64,000 nucleotides of DNA from Gautieria morchelliformis (GCA_015179125.1 WHVA01000398.1:44336-108335); one strand, 5' to 3'. Positions 1 through 11,674 are shown, counted from the first letter of the stretch. Notes: generated from the letters alone by a model not told the origin. Numbers and translations are program-made.

Positions 1-306
1 AGGCTGAGATGAAGGTTGGTTAAGAAAAGTGTGTGGGGTCATCATATGAGCTTGATCTTCTGTGAGGACAACACTAATGACGAAGCCACAACCTAAGATA
101 CTCAAGGAGATAACGGCCGATGCAAGGACAAATAACCAACTGTGTAGTGGGTATCCTCAGTTTATAAATCTACCAACGATAGATACATGGGGACTTGCCT
201 GGGTAGTGGATATCCTCAGAGATCAAGCTGAGGAGACGCCACCACACTGGCTACAGTCTTATAGCGCTGGCAAGGCTTACATAATAGGGGAGATGGAAAC
301 TTGCTG
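1..306. other. No gene recognised
   Basis: I see no supported gene here. The stretch lies just 3' of the minus-strand copia fragment, so it may hold that element's 3' LTR, but no second LTR is present for comparison and no terminus can be set. Confidence 0.4.
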
Positions 307-426
307 AAACTTGTAGAAGGTTGTAGAAACTCGTGGAAGACGATAGAAACTCATAGAAGGTTATGGAAACTGATGGAAGGAAACGGAAACTGATGGAAGG
401 AAACGGAAACTGATGGAAGGAAACAC
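307..426. repeat. 20-bp minisatellite, six units
   Basis: Six consecutive 20-bp units each begin with AAAC, at positions 307, 327, 347, 367, 387 and 407. The last three are almost identical (AAACTGATGGAAGGAAACGG) and the first three have diverged. The array lies just downstream (minus strand) of the conserved end of the copia RNase H, where a polypurine tract and 3' LTR would be expected. Confidence 0.85.
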
Positions 427-439
427 ATGAACCCTGACA

Positions 440-2735
440 ATGGCGCTCTACCAGTACACGGGGCAGTGCCTTCATTAGCAGGTCTGCCGGCATGCTATTC
501 GTAGGTACGTATCCAATCTGGATAACTTTCTGGATCACCTTCTCTCGCAGCCAGAAGTACCTAAGATCCAGATGCTTCATCCGTCCGTGGTGCTCCAGGT
601 TCTTCGTGACTGAGAGGGCCGCTTGATTATCGATGTAGAGGTTAGATGGTTTCTCGAATTTTGAGCTGAGTTCGCTGAAAAGACTCCGTAGCCAGATGAT
701 TTCCGTTCCTGCAAAGACTGAGGCTACGAACTCGGCCTCCGTGGTGGATAAGGTAACAAAATTTTGTAACTTGCTGGCCCAACTAACTGCTTCAGTCCCA
801 ATTTTGATAAGGAATCCCGAGGCCGATCGGCCATTATCGGAATTTCCTCCATGGTCAGTGCCTGTCCACGTCTGGAGCGATTCGGCTGAGTGATCAGGTG
901 CGAAGGTGAGGGCTAAGTCAATGGTCCCCTGCAGGTAGCGCAAAAGGTGCTTCACTGCTGCCCAATGTGTCGGTCCGGGATTGGAGTTGAATCGTGCAAG
1001 GCGACCAATGGCATATGAGATATCAGGGCGTGTTGTGATCGCCAGGTAGTTCAGTGCACCGACTGCATTCAAATAGGGTATGTCCCTCATCTCTTCTATC
1101 TCTTCTGGGGTTGAAGGTCCTATGCTTGAGCTTAGATTTAGGCCTGGGGTCATTGGCGTAAACACCGGTTGGCAATCCGACATTTGGAAACGCTCCAAGA
1201 TCTCCCAAATGACTGCTTTTGGGATAGTCTCAATGTCTTTTGTGAGCGGTTATATTCCACCTCCACACCTAACAATGATGTTGTTGGTCCCAGGTCTTTT
1301 AATTTGAAGATTTTGCCTAGTTCGTCCTTTACTCGATCTATTTCCTGCTTCGAGTCAGACACTAAGGTGAGATCATCAACGAACACAGGGATGATGATTC
1401 TGGTTGTGTCGTTCATCCAGATGTAAACACTCGGGTTGGATTGGAGGCGTCTGAATCCTATGCCTTCTAGGGCTGTTCCCAACCGTTTGTACCACAGTCT
1501 TCCACTCTGTTTCAGACCATAGAGCCCTCTTTTTAGTCTGCAGGCCCAATCTGCACCCCCTTGATGGTGGCCTTCTGGCTGTTGCATATATATGTGTGCG
1601 TCACTGTCTACACATTGGAAATGTCCACAGATTCGATATGTGCTCCTTGGAGCGCCCCTTGAGCTAATATTGCACGCAGTGCTGCCCATCATGCGGTGGG
1701 GGCAAACACTTCGTCATAGTCAATACCTGGCCGCTGGGTGTAACCTTTTGTGACCAGGCAGCTCTTGTATTTATCAAGGGATCCGTCAGAGTGGAGTTTA
1801 ATCCGGAATACCCAGCATGAGCCAATTGCCTTTTCTCCAGGCGGCAGTTGTTCTAATACCCATGTTCCATTCTCTAGCAGTGCCTGGATCTCTGCATCCA
1901 TTGAGTACTTCCACAGTGGTGCGTCTGAGCGTCGCATCACCTCTGCAAATGTCCTGGGTACACGATCATCTTTGATGGTTGCGTTTAACACCAGTTCAAT
2001 GGTATCCGGTGAGATTTTATTCGTGCTGAAGACATTTGGGTCATCGTAAATGAATTCCAGGGCCTGAATTGTTGAGGCACTAGCTGCTTCACCGCCCTCA
2101 GGGCCTGGATCGTCATGATCAGGGGTGGGGCGTGGCCTGAAGAAGGGATTGTGGAGTTGGCGGTAATCCTGTCAGACTGTGGCTCTACTGGAGGGGCAGG
2201 GTGGAGGCAGTGGGTCAGGTTGGGCAGGGGGGTCAATTTGTGGGGGCTCAGAGGCTGGATCAGGGTCTGGATTTGGAGCTGGTTCAGGAGGAGGTGAAAT
2301 CTCAAGGTCATTGTTGAGGGGAGCTGGGTCTGGAGGGGGCTGTGCAGTCGGTACAGCATCGGCTTCAATGGGTAAGAGGGCAGGTGGTGGAATGCCAGGA
2401 TGATTTGTATCTGTGGTAGAGAGGCCTGGGAAATCAGATTCATCAAAAATGATATCACGCGATATGATGGTGCGTTTCGTGTGGGGATCCAGGCAGCGCC
2501 ATCCTTTGTATCCATCCTCAAAACCAAGGTAAATGCATTTTTGGGATTTTGGTTGTAGGCCGTCTCTCTCACTTTTCTGGATATGGACATATGCAGCACA
2601 ATGAAGGTGCGCAGCATTCCAAGATCTGGTTTGCTGCCATACCAGGCTTGATATATTTCTTACAGCATGATTTGACCATAATATTTCATTAGGAGGCCGA
2701 ATGTCTGGAAAGAGATCAAGCCGGCCCATCTCCAC
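440..2735 (-). pseudogene. copia pol remnant: integrase tail, RT, RNase H
   Basis: Reading from 2735 downward, the first 190 codons contain an integrase-to-RT linker (CIYLGFEDGYKGWRC, then a proline-rich stretch). The RT begins near 1990 with the copia-typical block FAEVMRR...WKYSMDAEIQALLENGTW and continues with GLYGLKQSGRLWYKRL and the catalytic block FVDDLTLVSD near 1370. RNase H covers about 1080-480 and contains TTRPDISYAIGRLARF, STTEAEFVA and the closing PADLLMKALPR. The reading frame changes at about 1990, 1690 and 1190, so at least three frameshifts separate the blocks and no functional product is possible. The RT catalytic aspartates are still present. Copia membership is secure; the lineage within copia is not resolved. 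Confidence 0.85.
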
Positions 2736-4720
2736 TCCCTACTTGTTTTGATTCCTGGCTCATTCGACAATGATGCTCGACTCTGCACGCTCAACTTTGG
2801 ACACTCGATTATTGTGGTCTAGCTCTGATTTCTCTCTCTATTCCGTACTTGATGTTCGCGCCTATGCTTTGCTAAGCTATCACCCGCCCTGTATTTATGA
2901 CCTGAAATAAAGGTCATTTGTGGCTATATACAAGTCCCAAAAGCACTTGAATACCGCGCAAAGACCGCTGCTGGCAAGCTACAAAATGTGCTAAAATGTT
3001 CATGATCACTACTGAATTTCAGCCTGTGCCGATTGGAGGAAAAAACTTAAGGTAGCCGGTTCCAAGCTCCTTTTTAACTTCTTATCCCTTATGAACTGAT
3101 TCTCCAGGCGCCGATTGTACTGATTTTCAGGGGGCGCTGTTCCTGCAGTGCATGTAGGTGACCCGACAACATGCATGGGATCAGGTGAAACCTGCAGGGC
3201 CAAGGCAGTAGGTCTTGTGTAAGAACTTACCTTCTTAAACACAGAATAGTAGCTTAGTTGGACCAAGAGCGAATTGGAGGAGGACGTTGACTCGATCGGC
3301 GGAGTTTCAAAGCGCTTCTCTGTCATCCACTTTCTCTCAAACATCACATATTGATATAGTATCTCATCTATCAACTTCTCGCCACGTGATAGCCGCAGCT
3401 ACCCAGTACTACTGCACTAGTAGTATATACTGTAAGCAATGTTTGTGTCAGTAATTGCTGAAAAGTTTTTTAATGCTCCTCAGAGTCACGGTTCACCAAT
3501 GTGCCAGTGAAGGGTTTTTTAAGCTGGGCCGTTTCTGATCAGCCTAGTAGCATATATAAGCACTTCTCAACTTCTCCCTGTTCTCAGCTTCCAGTGATTT
3601 TAATTTTTCAGTGGATCAGTGCAGAAATTTGAAACCCCTCAATTCTAAAGATACAGATTATAGCCCAATGGACGACTCCCATGGTCTCTTACATCGAGCC
3701 TCTTGTGCCTGTGACACAGACCCGACTGCGACGGTGACTCACTACCGAACACCTTTTCAGTCCGTGCTCGTGCCCGTCAGAACAAGGTTTTTGCAGTGTT
3801 GAGTTTCCTAGTGGCGATCATGTCATTACATATAACATCACACCGTCCACCTTCGTCACGCATCGCTGCATCTATGAAGGCTCTGAGCAAGCTGCGCCAC
3901 AGATACATGAGGTGACCAAGAAGACACTAAATATACATCTCAATTGAGGTATTGTGAGGTGTTAAATAAGACCTTTCCGTTCCGTGGTCGTATAAAGGAC
4001 CATGGATATCGACTGTTGGATGTTTCTCCAATAAGCTCAGCACAATCGCATCTTTGTTTGTGCTTAGCTGCTGGAGTCTTTTCATCGGAGGAACTAAGTA
4101 TGGTACCTTTAACAACTTTAGCCCAACTGTTGTCGAACTGGTAAGCTGTCTTGATATATCTATTACAATTCACCGTAAACTGACCTCCCCCTCACCCACA
4201 TCAGGAGTGCTCAGGACTATGCCTATGTGACCATTGCTTCCTTGAGTATGAGTAATCCAGTTCCTCAACACGATTATTCACTTGGCATTCTGCCGCAGCT
4301 TTCCTAGTCTATGACACTATTCTCACCCTACCACAAGAAATTGAGCAAGTGTGGAGTCGGAAGTTTAGGGCTATAGCACTGCTCTACATCATTGGGCGCT
4401 ATCTTACAATAGGTATACTGCTGTTGGGATATAGGGAGTTGATGGTGCTACTCTAACTTGCTCCCGGTCACGGTTGTACTCACAAACTTCTACAGGCCTT
4501 TATACTTATATTCCCGGGCCCTGTCCAACCATTTGGACTCAATGTGTTGAATGTCTGCTCAAACCTTGCTCACCTTTCAGATGTCAAGTCATTGCTAAGT
4601 CTGGCTAGTCTCCAACGTAAGGATAGGTGTTGAATTTCGATTTCGAAATGCCCATCTGTAATTTTTTGCAGTGCCGGCGATTGGACGGACATTCGCAATT
4701 TCCCGCCAAAACCGTGGAGT
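2736..4720. other. No recognisable gene
   Basis: There are only short open frames, the longest being 121 codons on the minus strand at 3009-3374, which resembles nothing I know. A TATA-like CATATATAAG near 3550 precedes a 63-codon frame at 3611-3802, and possible splice signals follow. I cannot support a gene model from these. Composition is AT-rich and looks intergenic. Confidence 0.4.
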
Positions 4721-4733
4721 ACTTGTCTTACTC
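4721..4733. repeat. 5' target-site duplication of LINE copy 1
   Basis: ACTTGTCTTACTC occurs here and again at 11319-11331 directly after the poly(A) tail. It marks the exact 5' end of the LINE insertion. Confidence 0.9.
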
Positions 4734-4880
4734 TCAAGCTTTCTCACGCTCACCACCACCACCAAAACCCATAAAATTCCAATCCCCAAACATCCACACA
4801 CTCCAACCGTAGCTAGTACACCGCGAGTAGCACTAAACACTAGTACAAAAGCCTCCACCGAAAAAGGCACCAAAAGGGCT

Positions 4881-6576
4881 ATGCCACCCAATGCAGAGCC
4901 TCACCCGTCCGCACTGGCGCCAGCCCGAACAAGAGCTAGCAGCCAGCAGACGAGCACCAAAACTAGAACCGAGCTGATAGCAGACCCATACGCGTCAGTA
5001 CGCACCAAGGAACAGGCGAGAGCGTTCCTGGACAGACAGGGCTTCTTCGCCAAAGACAGCCTGGCAACAACAGAACAGCTAAGCTACATCCTTCTGTCTC
5101 TCTAGCACACAGCTCTACAGGCAAAGTACTCGAAGAAGGCGCCAGATCGGTCGCCATCCTCATGACCGACAAAACAGCCAAGGACCTCGGAACAGCAGTC
5201 ATGCGATACGTCGAAAACAACTTAGTGCCCGTACTCAGCAAAGTCGAATCCATCGTAGAGGCCACGCACGAGATCACCGACACATCGAAAAACATGACGG
5301 ACGAGGCAAACCTAGCAGTAGAGGAGGTGTGCAGCGTGCAGAGGATAAGAAGTGAAGCGATGGGGGAAAGATCTACGGAAAACACATATGCGGCCGTGCT
5401 TAGAGGTAACGTCCCCCCATCACACCCCAGTAACCTGGGCAGAGCGAAAGCAAGAGAATGTCAAATACTAATAGATAAAGATCCAAAAGCAGAACACAAC
5501 GCGCTAGGAAACCTAACGGAACAAGAGCTGGTCACCAAAGCCAACCAGGCGCTCGAACAGCTAGAAGGAATCAACATCGACACCGACATCAGCTTCATAG
5601 GAGCCAAAACGCTAGCCAACGGGGGCATGGTATACGAGCTGAATACGCCCGCAGCAGCCAGGTGGGTCCAAACAAACAAGACACAGCTCGCACACAAACT
5701 GGGCGGCACATCGGTCATCAAGGACCGGGCGGTCGCAGTCTTGGTGGAGTACGTCCCAGTGACGCACTCCCCTGAGGCCATGGGAGAACTCAGGAAGGTT
5801 GAAAGAGACTCGAAGCTGCCATACGACACATTGATATCAATGAGGTGGATTAACCAGCAAACCGCAGAATGCAGGGACAGCGCTCAGCCCACTTGATAGC
5901 TAAGTTTTCTTCAATCCAGGCCGCAAACCAAAGTATACGCGATGGGCTGATTATCTCAGGAAAGCGCACGTGGGCGAGGAGAATGAGGAGGGAACCGAGG
6001 AGATGCCTCAAATGCCAAAGGCTCAATGCGAGACACATGGCGGCGGAGTGCAAGGCAGAAGAAGCGTGCGGGACGTGCAGAGGGTCACACAGAACAGCGG
6101 AATGCGAGGAAACAGACCCGGCCCGTTTCAAATGCGTCAATTGCAACATGAACGGACACGCATCCTGGGACCGGACGTGCCCACGGTTCATGTCGGCATG
6201 CCACACCATAGAAAAAGCGGACCCAGAAGGCACATACAAATTCTTCCCCGACGAACAACCATGGATGTGGGAGCAGCATGGCCACACAGATCCGACAACT
6301 GGCACAGAGACCTCCCATCAGCAACAACAGACCCAACAAGAGAACAACAGAGGGAGAGCACAGCAACAGCAGAACACCAATAGAGGAGGCGAAAGAGCAG
6401 CGTCGAGGGCAGGGGAGAGGGGCAGAGGCAGACACAACACAAATCCCACGACGGGACACAGGGATCAGGGCTGGAACACCGTCGGTGCTCGACAGACAAC
6501 GTTAGACGAGTACGAGCCAAGAGGAGACCAGCAAGACGATATCGATAGTCACCCCCAAGACGCACAGACTAGATGA
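4881..6576 (+). pseudogene. LINE copy 1 ORF1 (nucleic-acid-binding, CCHC)
   Basis: The start MPPNAEPHPSA is chosen because copy 2 starts at the equivalent MPQSVEH. An N-terminal block (SVRTKEQARAFLDRQGFF) is followed by a predicted helical, charged middle region. Conserved blocks FIGAKTLANGG and AVLVEYVPVTHSPEAMGELR precede the zinc knuckles CLKCQRLNARHMAAEC, CGTCRGSHRTAEC and CVNCNMNGHASWDRTC at about 6000-6180. The tail is rich in Gln, Arg and Gly. ORF1 proteins of this kind bind element RNA in the RNP. The frame breaks near 5100 and again near 5870. The stop TGA overlaps the ORF2 start as ATGA (6573-6576), an arrangement that usually implies translation of ORF2 by termination and re-initiation. 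Confidence 0.85.
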
Positions 6577-7228
6577 GTGAAAACGAGGAAACGATAAAAA
6601 GAATATGGATAAGACAACAGAACACAAACAAATCCCTCACAGCTACCGCAGACATGTTATCCACAGCTACACCCGACAAATACGATATTATCGCCATACA
6701 AGAACCCTACCTAGACTTCCTCGGAAACGCTAGAGCCACTTCTCACTGGTACACGGTTTATCCCAGATCGCATTACATGGACAGACAGAAGAAAACAAGA
6801 ACAATGATCCTGGTCAGCAAGAGAATCGCCACGGACACATGGGCTGCAACCGACGTGGGAATGCCGGACGCCACAGCCATTAGGATCAAAACAGACACCG
6901 GACACATACTCCTTGTCAACATATACTGTGACTGCAAGAACTCCGATAGCCTACACGCGACGAAGGCCTTCATATGAAGACAGCACAACAAAAGAGGGAT
7001 GGGAGAAGAAGATCTGGGCATGATATGGGTCGGGGACTTCAATCGACACCATCCGCAGTGGGATGAAGAGCGAAATAACCAGCTCTTCACGAGGAGCAAC
7101 CTAGACGACGCCCAGCAATTAATAGACGCGATGGTGGAATGGGACTTACAGATGGCCCTCCCAAAAGGCATCCCGACACTCCGAGCCATGTCAACGGGAA
7201 ACAACACACGCACCGATAACGTCTTCAT

Positions 7229-7715
7229 TGTTGGGTGCATTTATGCTCCTGCACCAAAATCAAGCATAATATGTTCAATTTATTGTGTGGTGTTTCCAAT
7301 TGTTTCTCACATTGTTCTTGTACCATGCATCCATTTCTCTGCTTATTTTCGAAATTTTCTAGTCACTCTCTATCTCTCCATTTCATTCTGTTATTTCTAC
7401 TTTCACACGGCTGCACCCAGCGGAGTTTGAAATGACTTCGACGCGCGAGCCCTTGGGCGCTAAAGGGCCGGGTGCAAGTATATGCCTTCTGAGACAGGAT
7501 TACACTCCTCTCTCAGTGACAATAAATTCACTGAGAGAGGCGAGTAGTATTCTTCATATTTACATAGCATGTTGACTGAAAATCATGTAGTGTATTTGAT
7601 TCTAGGTACTGTATTAATACATCAGTGACAATAAATTCACTGAGAGAGTGTATTTGATTCTAGCTTTCTAAGAACTCTACCGAACCTTCCCTGCCATAGC
7701 CCCTAGTTGCTAACA
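7229..7715 (+). mobile_element. Solo LTR A inside LINE copy 1
   Basis: This 487-bp sequence begins TGTTGGGTGCA and ends GTTGCTAACA, so its ends are TG...CA with a 4-bp inverted TGTT/AACA. It is flanked by a perfect 5-bp duplication TTCAT (7224-7228 and 7716-7720). No internal retrotransposon sequence is present, so it is a solo LTR. A close relative of similar length is at 54929-55408 and a distant one, inverted, is at 32033-32577. Removing the LTR plus one TTCAT rejoins the endonuclease frame of the LINE, which proves insertion into an older element. Confidence 0.93.
7507..7540. repeat. Perfect hairpin in solo LTR A
   Basis: The arms CCTCTCTCAGTGA and TCACTGAGAGAGG are separated by an 8-nt loop (CAATAAAT). 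A second, shorter-armed copy with the same loop is at about 7623-7648. The first copy is preceded by upstream sequence and both are followed by a repeated GTGTATTTGATTCTAG. Confidence 0.9.
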
Positions 7716-10700
7716 TTCATATCTTCTGAACTGGTTGAGCAACTAATGTATTGCTATACAGTGCCTGAGGAACTACCCACCAAAACCGACCACTACCCGA
7801 TCAACACCACCCTTGAGGTCACACCACGGAGGCCGCTCCACCAGAGAGAAGGAACTACAGGCTAGTAGATTGGAAAGAGTTCAGCGAGAGACTAGAAGGA
7901 AGGCTCAGAGAGGCAATACCGGCGCCGATCCCCATAGACGAGCAACACTTCTACTACAACCTCAGAGCGATCACTGACCACATAGCAGGAGTGACAGCTG
8001 AGATGGTGCCCATAACAAAACCCTCGCCATTCATGAAGCGATGGTGGTCGAGAGACCTCTCCCAAAAAAGGAAGGCAGCGAGACAGGCAGGCAGGAAGTC
8101 CTACGCGCACAGAAACGACCTAGAACACGCGACACACCTGCAATACAGAGACGCGCGCAACAGGTACTCTGAGGCGATAAAAAAATCCAAAAAAGAGCAC
8201 TGGGAGGACTTCCTCGAGAGGACCAACCAGACAACAGTGTGGACAGCACACAAATATGCGTCAGCTGACCCGACGGACGGGGGCAGAGCCCGAGTACCAA
8301 CACTCACCGCCAAACCTCGAGACGGCTCGAAATGGGTAGCAGAGACGAACAATGACAAGGCGCAGATGCTCTTCACAACCTTCTTCCCCGCAACGACAAA
8401 CAACCCCATGCCAGCCCCAGACGACCACTCATACCCCCCGGCAGCATTCGAATACGAGGGAATTCCGGACAGTCAGATCAGAAGAGTGATGGAGAGGCTA
8501 AACTCCTTCAAGGCGCCAGGAGCCAACGGTATCCCCAACTCTGTACTGAAACAGTGTATTGACGTTATCCTTCCCTTCATAGGCCCTCTGTTCTGAGCCA
8601 CCTTTGCGTTGAAGGTATACCCCCCGGAGTGGAGGGACTCAATCACGAAAGTCCTCAGAAAACCCGGAAAAAAAGATTACACTGCTCCCGGAGCCTATAG
8701 ACCGATAGCGCTCCTCGACACCCTAGGAAAAGTCCTGTCCGCATGCGTCGCTGAAGACCTAGTCAAAATGACGGAAAGATACCTTCTATTACCAGACAAC
8801 CACTTCAGGTGCCGGCCGGGACGGTCCACAACTGATGCGCTGCACTACGTGACGGGAACAGCGAAGGATGCATGGCGAAAGGGAAGGGTGATGGGAATGC
8901 TGTTCCTTGACATAAAGGGAGCCTTCCCCAGCATAACCTTACCGCAGTTGATCCACAACATGCGCCAGCGAGGGGTACCTAAAGAATACACCGAGTGGAT
9001 TCGCAGAAAGGTCCAGGGAGGCTAACCTCTGTACAATTCGACGACTACAGCACCCCCAAGATCGAAATAAGACACGGCATGGATCAAGGATGTCCCTTGT
9101 CCACGATCGCATATCAGTACTACAACGCGGATCTGCTCGAAGTCGCCGATAAGAAGAGAGGCGAGGACTGCGTGGGATTCATCGACGACACAACGTTGAT
9201 GGCTGAGGGAGCAGACCTGGAAGACGCGTTCGAAAAGCTAACAAATATGATGATCAGACCCAGGGGAGCACAAGAATGGGCGAGGAAGCACGACTGCACC
9301 TTCGTGATGGAAAAATTTGGGCTCATGGGTCTGACCAGACGACGCGAGGCCGATCCAAGCAAGGCTAAGAAAACCAGACCTGCTCCCAGGCCCTCCATAA
9401 CGATCGGACAGCACGTCATAAAGCCGGTGCCAACCCACAAGTTCATCGGGGTACTGGTTGACCAAGAGCTATGATACAAGGAGCAGACCAACTACGTGCT
9501 CCAGAAGGGGAGCAAATTCATCGAACAGTACCGGAGACTCGCGAAGCCATCGAGAGGGGTGCCAGCTAAGCACATGCGCCAGTACTACCTGGCGGTCACA
9601 GTCCCCAAACTTTTGTATGCCGCTGATGTATTTCTAATCCCAGGTACCGCGAGCAACAAAGGCACAAAGGGTCACATTAATAAGTTAGCCAGGGTACAAA
9701 GTCAGGCGGCCCTCGCAATAACAGCGGCCATGAGGACCACGGCGAGTGACACACTAGATGCGCATGCGAATTTACTGCCGTTCCAACTGCTGGTAGACAA
9801 ACTAATACACAGAGCCGCTACCAGACTCACCTGCCTCCCAGAAACACATCCATTGACCCCTAGAATCAATCGTGCTGCCTCGAGATACGTCAGAAGGCAC
9901 CGAACCTCGCTACACGAGATTCTACATGCATACCAGCTCAGGCCAAAAGAGATGGAAAAAATATACACGGTAGTACGAGGGCCAAAGTGGGAGCCGGCGT
10001 GCCAGATTTGAATCCCGGAGGACGAGAAGAAAGCTATTGCCGAGCTGAACAGCGACACGGCCGAGGTTCAAATATACTCTGACGGGTCCTGCATCGACGG
10101 AGGAGTTGGCGCAGCAGTGGTGCTATACAGGAACGGAAGGGGGAAGGGAGGAATGCGCAGTGCGGCTATACCTGGGCCCCGAAGAAGAGCACACAGTGTT
10201 CGAGGCAGAGCTGGTGGGAGCCGCGATGGGAGCAAAGCTGCTGAATAGCGAGCGGAGTGGCAGATACATGATAGGTATGGACAGTCAAGCGGCAATAATG
10301 ACCACGAGGAGAGAAAAACAGATGTCTGCCCAATACTTAGTCGACGCCCTCCACAGACAGCTAGAAGGAGTTCTAGAAGCACAGCCAGGCACCACGATAT
10401 GTATAAGATGGACACCGGGACACAAAGGGATCCGGGGAAACGAGAGGGCAGACCAAGAGGCGAAAAAAGCGGCAAAGGGGGACAGTAGCGAGGAAAGGTT
10501 CATCCCGATAGAGTGCAGAGGGCTAATGCCAATTAGCAGATCAGAAGAGTTACAGAAGCACCAGAAAGAACTCAAGCGCAGATCAAGCGAGCTCTTCGCC
10601 AAATCCCCAAGGGCGACCATGGCGCACAAGATCGACAGGACCATGCCATCAGCGGCCTTTGCACGACTGACAGACGTACTGGCACGCAGACAAGCTGCCC

Positions 10701-11298
10701 TGCTCATACAGATAAGGACCAGCCGCGTAGCCCTCAACAAGCATCTACACAGAATCGGCAAGGCAGACTCACCTACATGCGCGAAGTGCAGGAGCGCCGA
10801 CGAGACGGTGCACCATTACCTTTTCAGGTGCCCAGTGTACAGCAGCGCGCGCGAGAAGCTGGAGGGAGAGCTAAAGAGAGGGCAAGAGCGGCGAACACCC
10901 TACTCGCAAAGCCAAGGGCAATGAAACCTCTGTTCAGGTACATAAAGGACACCGAACGTTTCGGAGGGATCCAAGGGGGAACAACAACGAGGGGAGAGGA
11001 GAGACGATAAGGGAAAAGCGGGGAACAGGCAGGAGAGTGGAAAAGAACGGCTAGGAACCAAAAGAGAGGGATGGAGAACGGGGAGCAGGAGAGGATGAAT
11101 AGGGAACCCGAAAAGGAACATACCACGAGCAACCCGCACATCTCACCCCGCCACCACAGGCACGGAATTGCCCAGGGCTTCACCCAAGGAGCACAAGCGG
11201 AGACAGAGAAAGAAAGGCCAGATAGCATACCTGACAGGGACGGAAAATGTAGCAACGTCTTACATAGGGCTATGCCCCAAAAGACGAAAAATTGGATT

Positions 11299-11318
11299 AA
11301 AAAAAAAAAAAAAAAAAA
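11299..11318 (+). repeat. Poly(A) tail of LINE copy 1
   Basis: This is an uninterrupted A run between the LINE 3' UTR and the second copy of the 13-bp duplication. The last A could belong to either tail or duplication. Confidence 0.92.
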
Positions 11319-11331
11319 ACTTGTCTTACTC
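11319..11331. repeat. 3' target-site duplication of LINE copy 1
   Basis: This is an exact second copy of ACTTGTCTTACTC (first copy at 4721-4733), placed immediately after the poly(A). Confidence 0.9.
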
Positions 11332-11674
11332 GGGGTTTGAGTCTAGGATCTGTAATCGCTCAGATTATATGTGACTTCAGTTCAATTGTACATTTGACAA
11401 GTGTAATGTATATTCGATCATCACTTCGCAGCTAGTAGTCGTGCACGATGGATGTATATTCTACTCTGCTATCCAACAGCCTTTTCTGAATAGGTGTGTG
11501 CTCATATCACTGTCTGTATATGGCTGCCTAGTGACGCATATTTGCAGAAGTAAGAATATATTACCATAACCAAAGGCTTGAATTTGAGACGCTTTGGTTT
11601 TAGTGTCTATAGCCGAAGAAACATTTTCTCTAACATTTGACACTGTGGTCGTAGCTCAAATACACACTCTATGA
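11332..11674. other. Spacer between two LINE copies, no gene seen
   Basis: This is AT-rich sequence with only short open frames. Nothing recognisable was found. Confidence 0.4.

Larger units (their letters stand above)
251..2735 (-). mobile_element. Ty1/copia retrotransposon, 3' pol fragment
   Basis: This is the downstream part of a copia-type polyprotein on the minus strand, in the order integrase C-terminal connector, reverse transcriptase, RNase H. That order is specific to Ty1/copia elements. Gag, protease and the integrase core are missing upstream of about 2735. Neither LTR can be delimited. Confidence 0.85.
6573..10924 (+). pseudogene. LINE copy 1 ORF2: EEP endonuclease, RT, RNase H
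   Basis: The EEP endonuclease is split: its first half (IAIQEPYLD, holding the catalytic Glu) ends at a TGA at 6975, GDFNRHHPQWDEE follows near 7030, and the end lies beyond the solo LTR (PTKTDHYP near 7785). RT follows with YRPIALLDTLGK near 8695, FLDIKGAFPS near 8910, GMDQGCPLS near 9080 and the catalytic FIDDTT near 9180. The thumb lies at 9496-10011. RNase H begins at QIYSDGSCIDGG near 10070, and a C-terminal zinc-finger-like CAKC...HHYLFRC lies near 10785. Stops at 6975, 8594, 9472 and 10009 are all TGA. Copies 2 or 3 have Arg at most of the equivalent places. There are also frameshifts near 9020 and 10140. The catalytic residues are largely intact, so decay came after insertion. Confidence 0.87.
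4734..11318 (+). mobile_element. Tad/I-like LINE, copy 1, full length but decayed
   Basis: This is a non-LTR retrotransposon with a short 5' UTR starting near TTTCTCACGCTCACC, an ORF1 with zinc knuckles, an ORF2 with EEP endonuclease, RT, RNase H and a C-terminal zinc finger, and a poly(A) tail of about 20 A. It is flanked by a perfect 13-bp target-site duplication. Total length is 6585 bp, or about 6.1 kb without the solo LTR at 7229-7715 and its 5-bp duplication. The presence of both ends shows a complete insertion. Frameshifts and several TGA stops in both ORFs show that it is now inactive. It belongs to the same family as copy 2 (11.7-15.1 kb) and is more distantly related to copy 3 (30.3-37.3 kb). 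Confidence 0.92.

Noticed and set aside
3009-3374. Possible 121-residue gene on the minus strand
   Set aside because: There is no recognisable domain, start context or splice pattern, and composition does not differ from surrounding noncoding sequence.
7229-7715. SINE or tRNA-derived element
   Set aside because: The repeated ~480-bp unit first looked like a SINE (a B-box-like GTTCGAAAT is present), but it has TG...CA ends, no tail, and fixed 5-bp duplications at all three sites, which identify an LTR.
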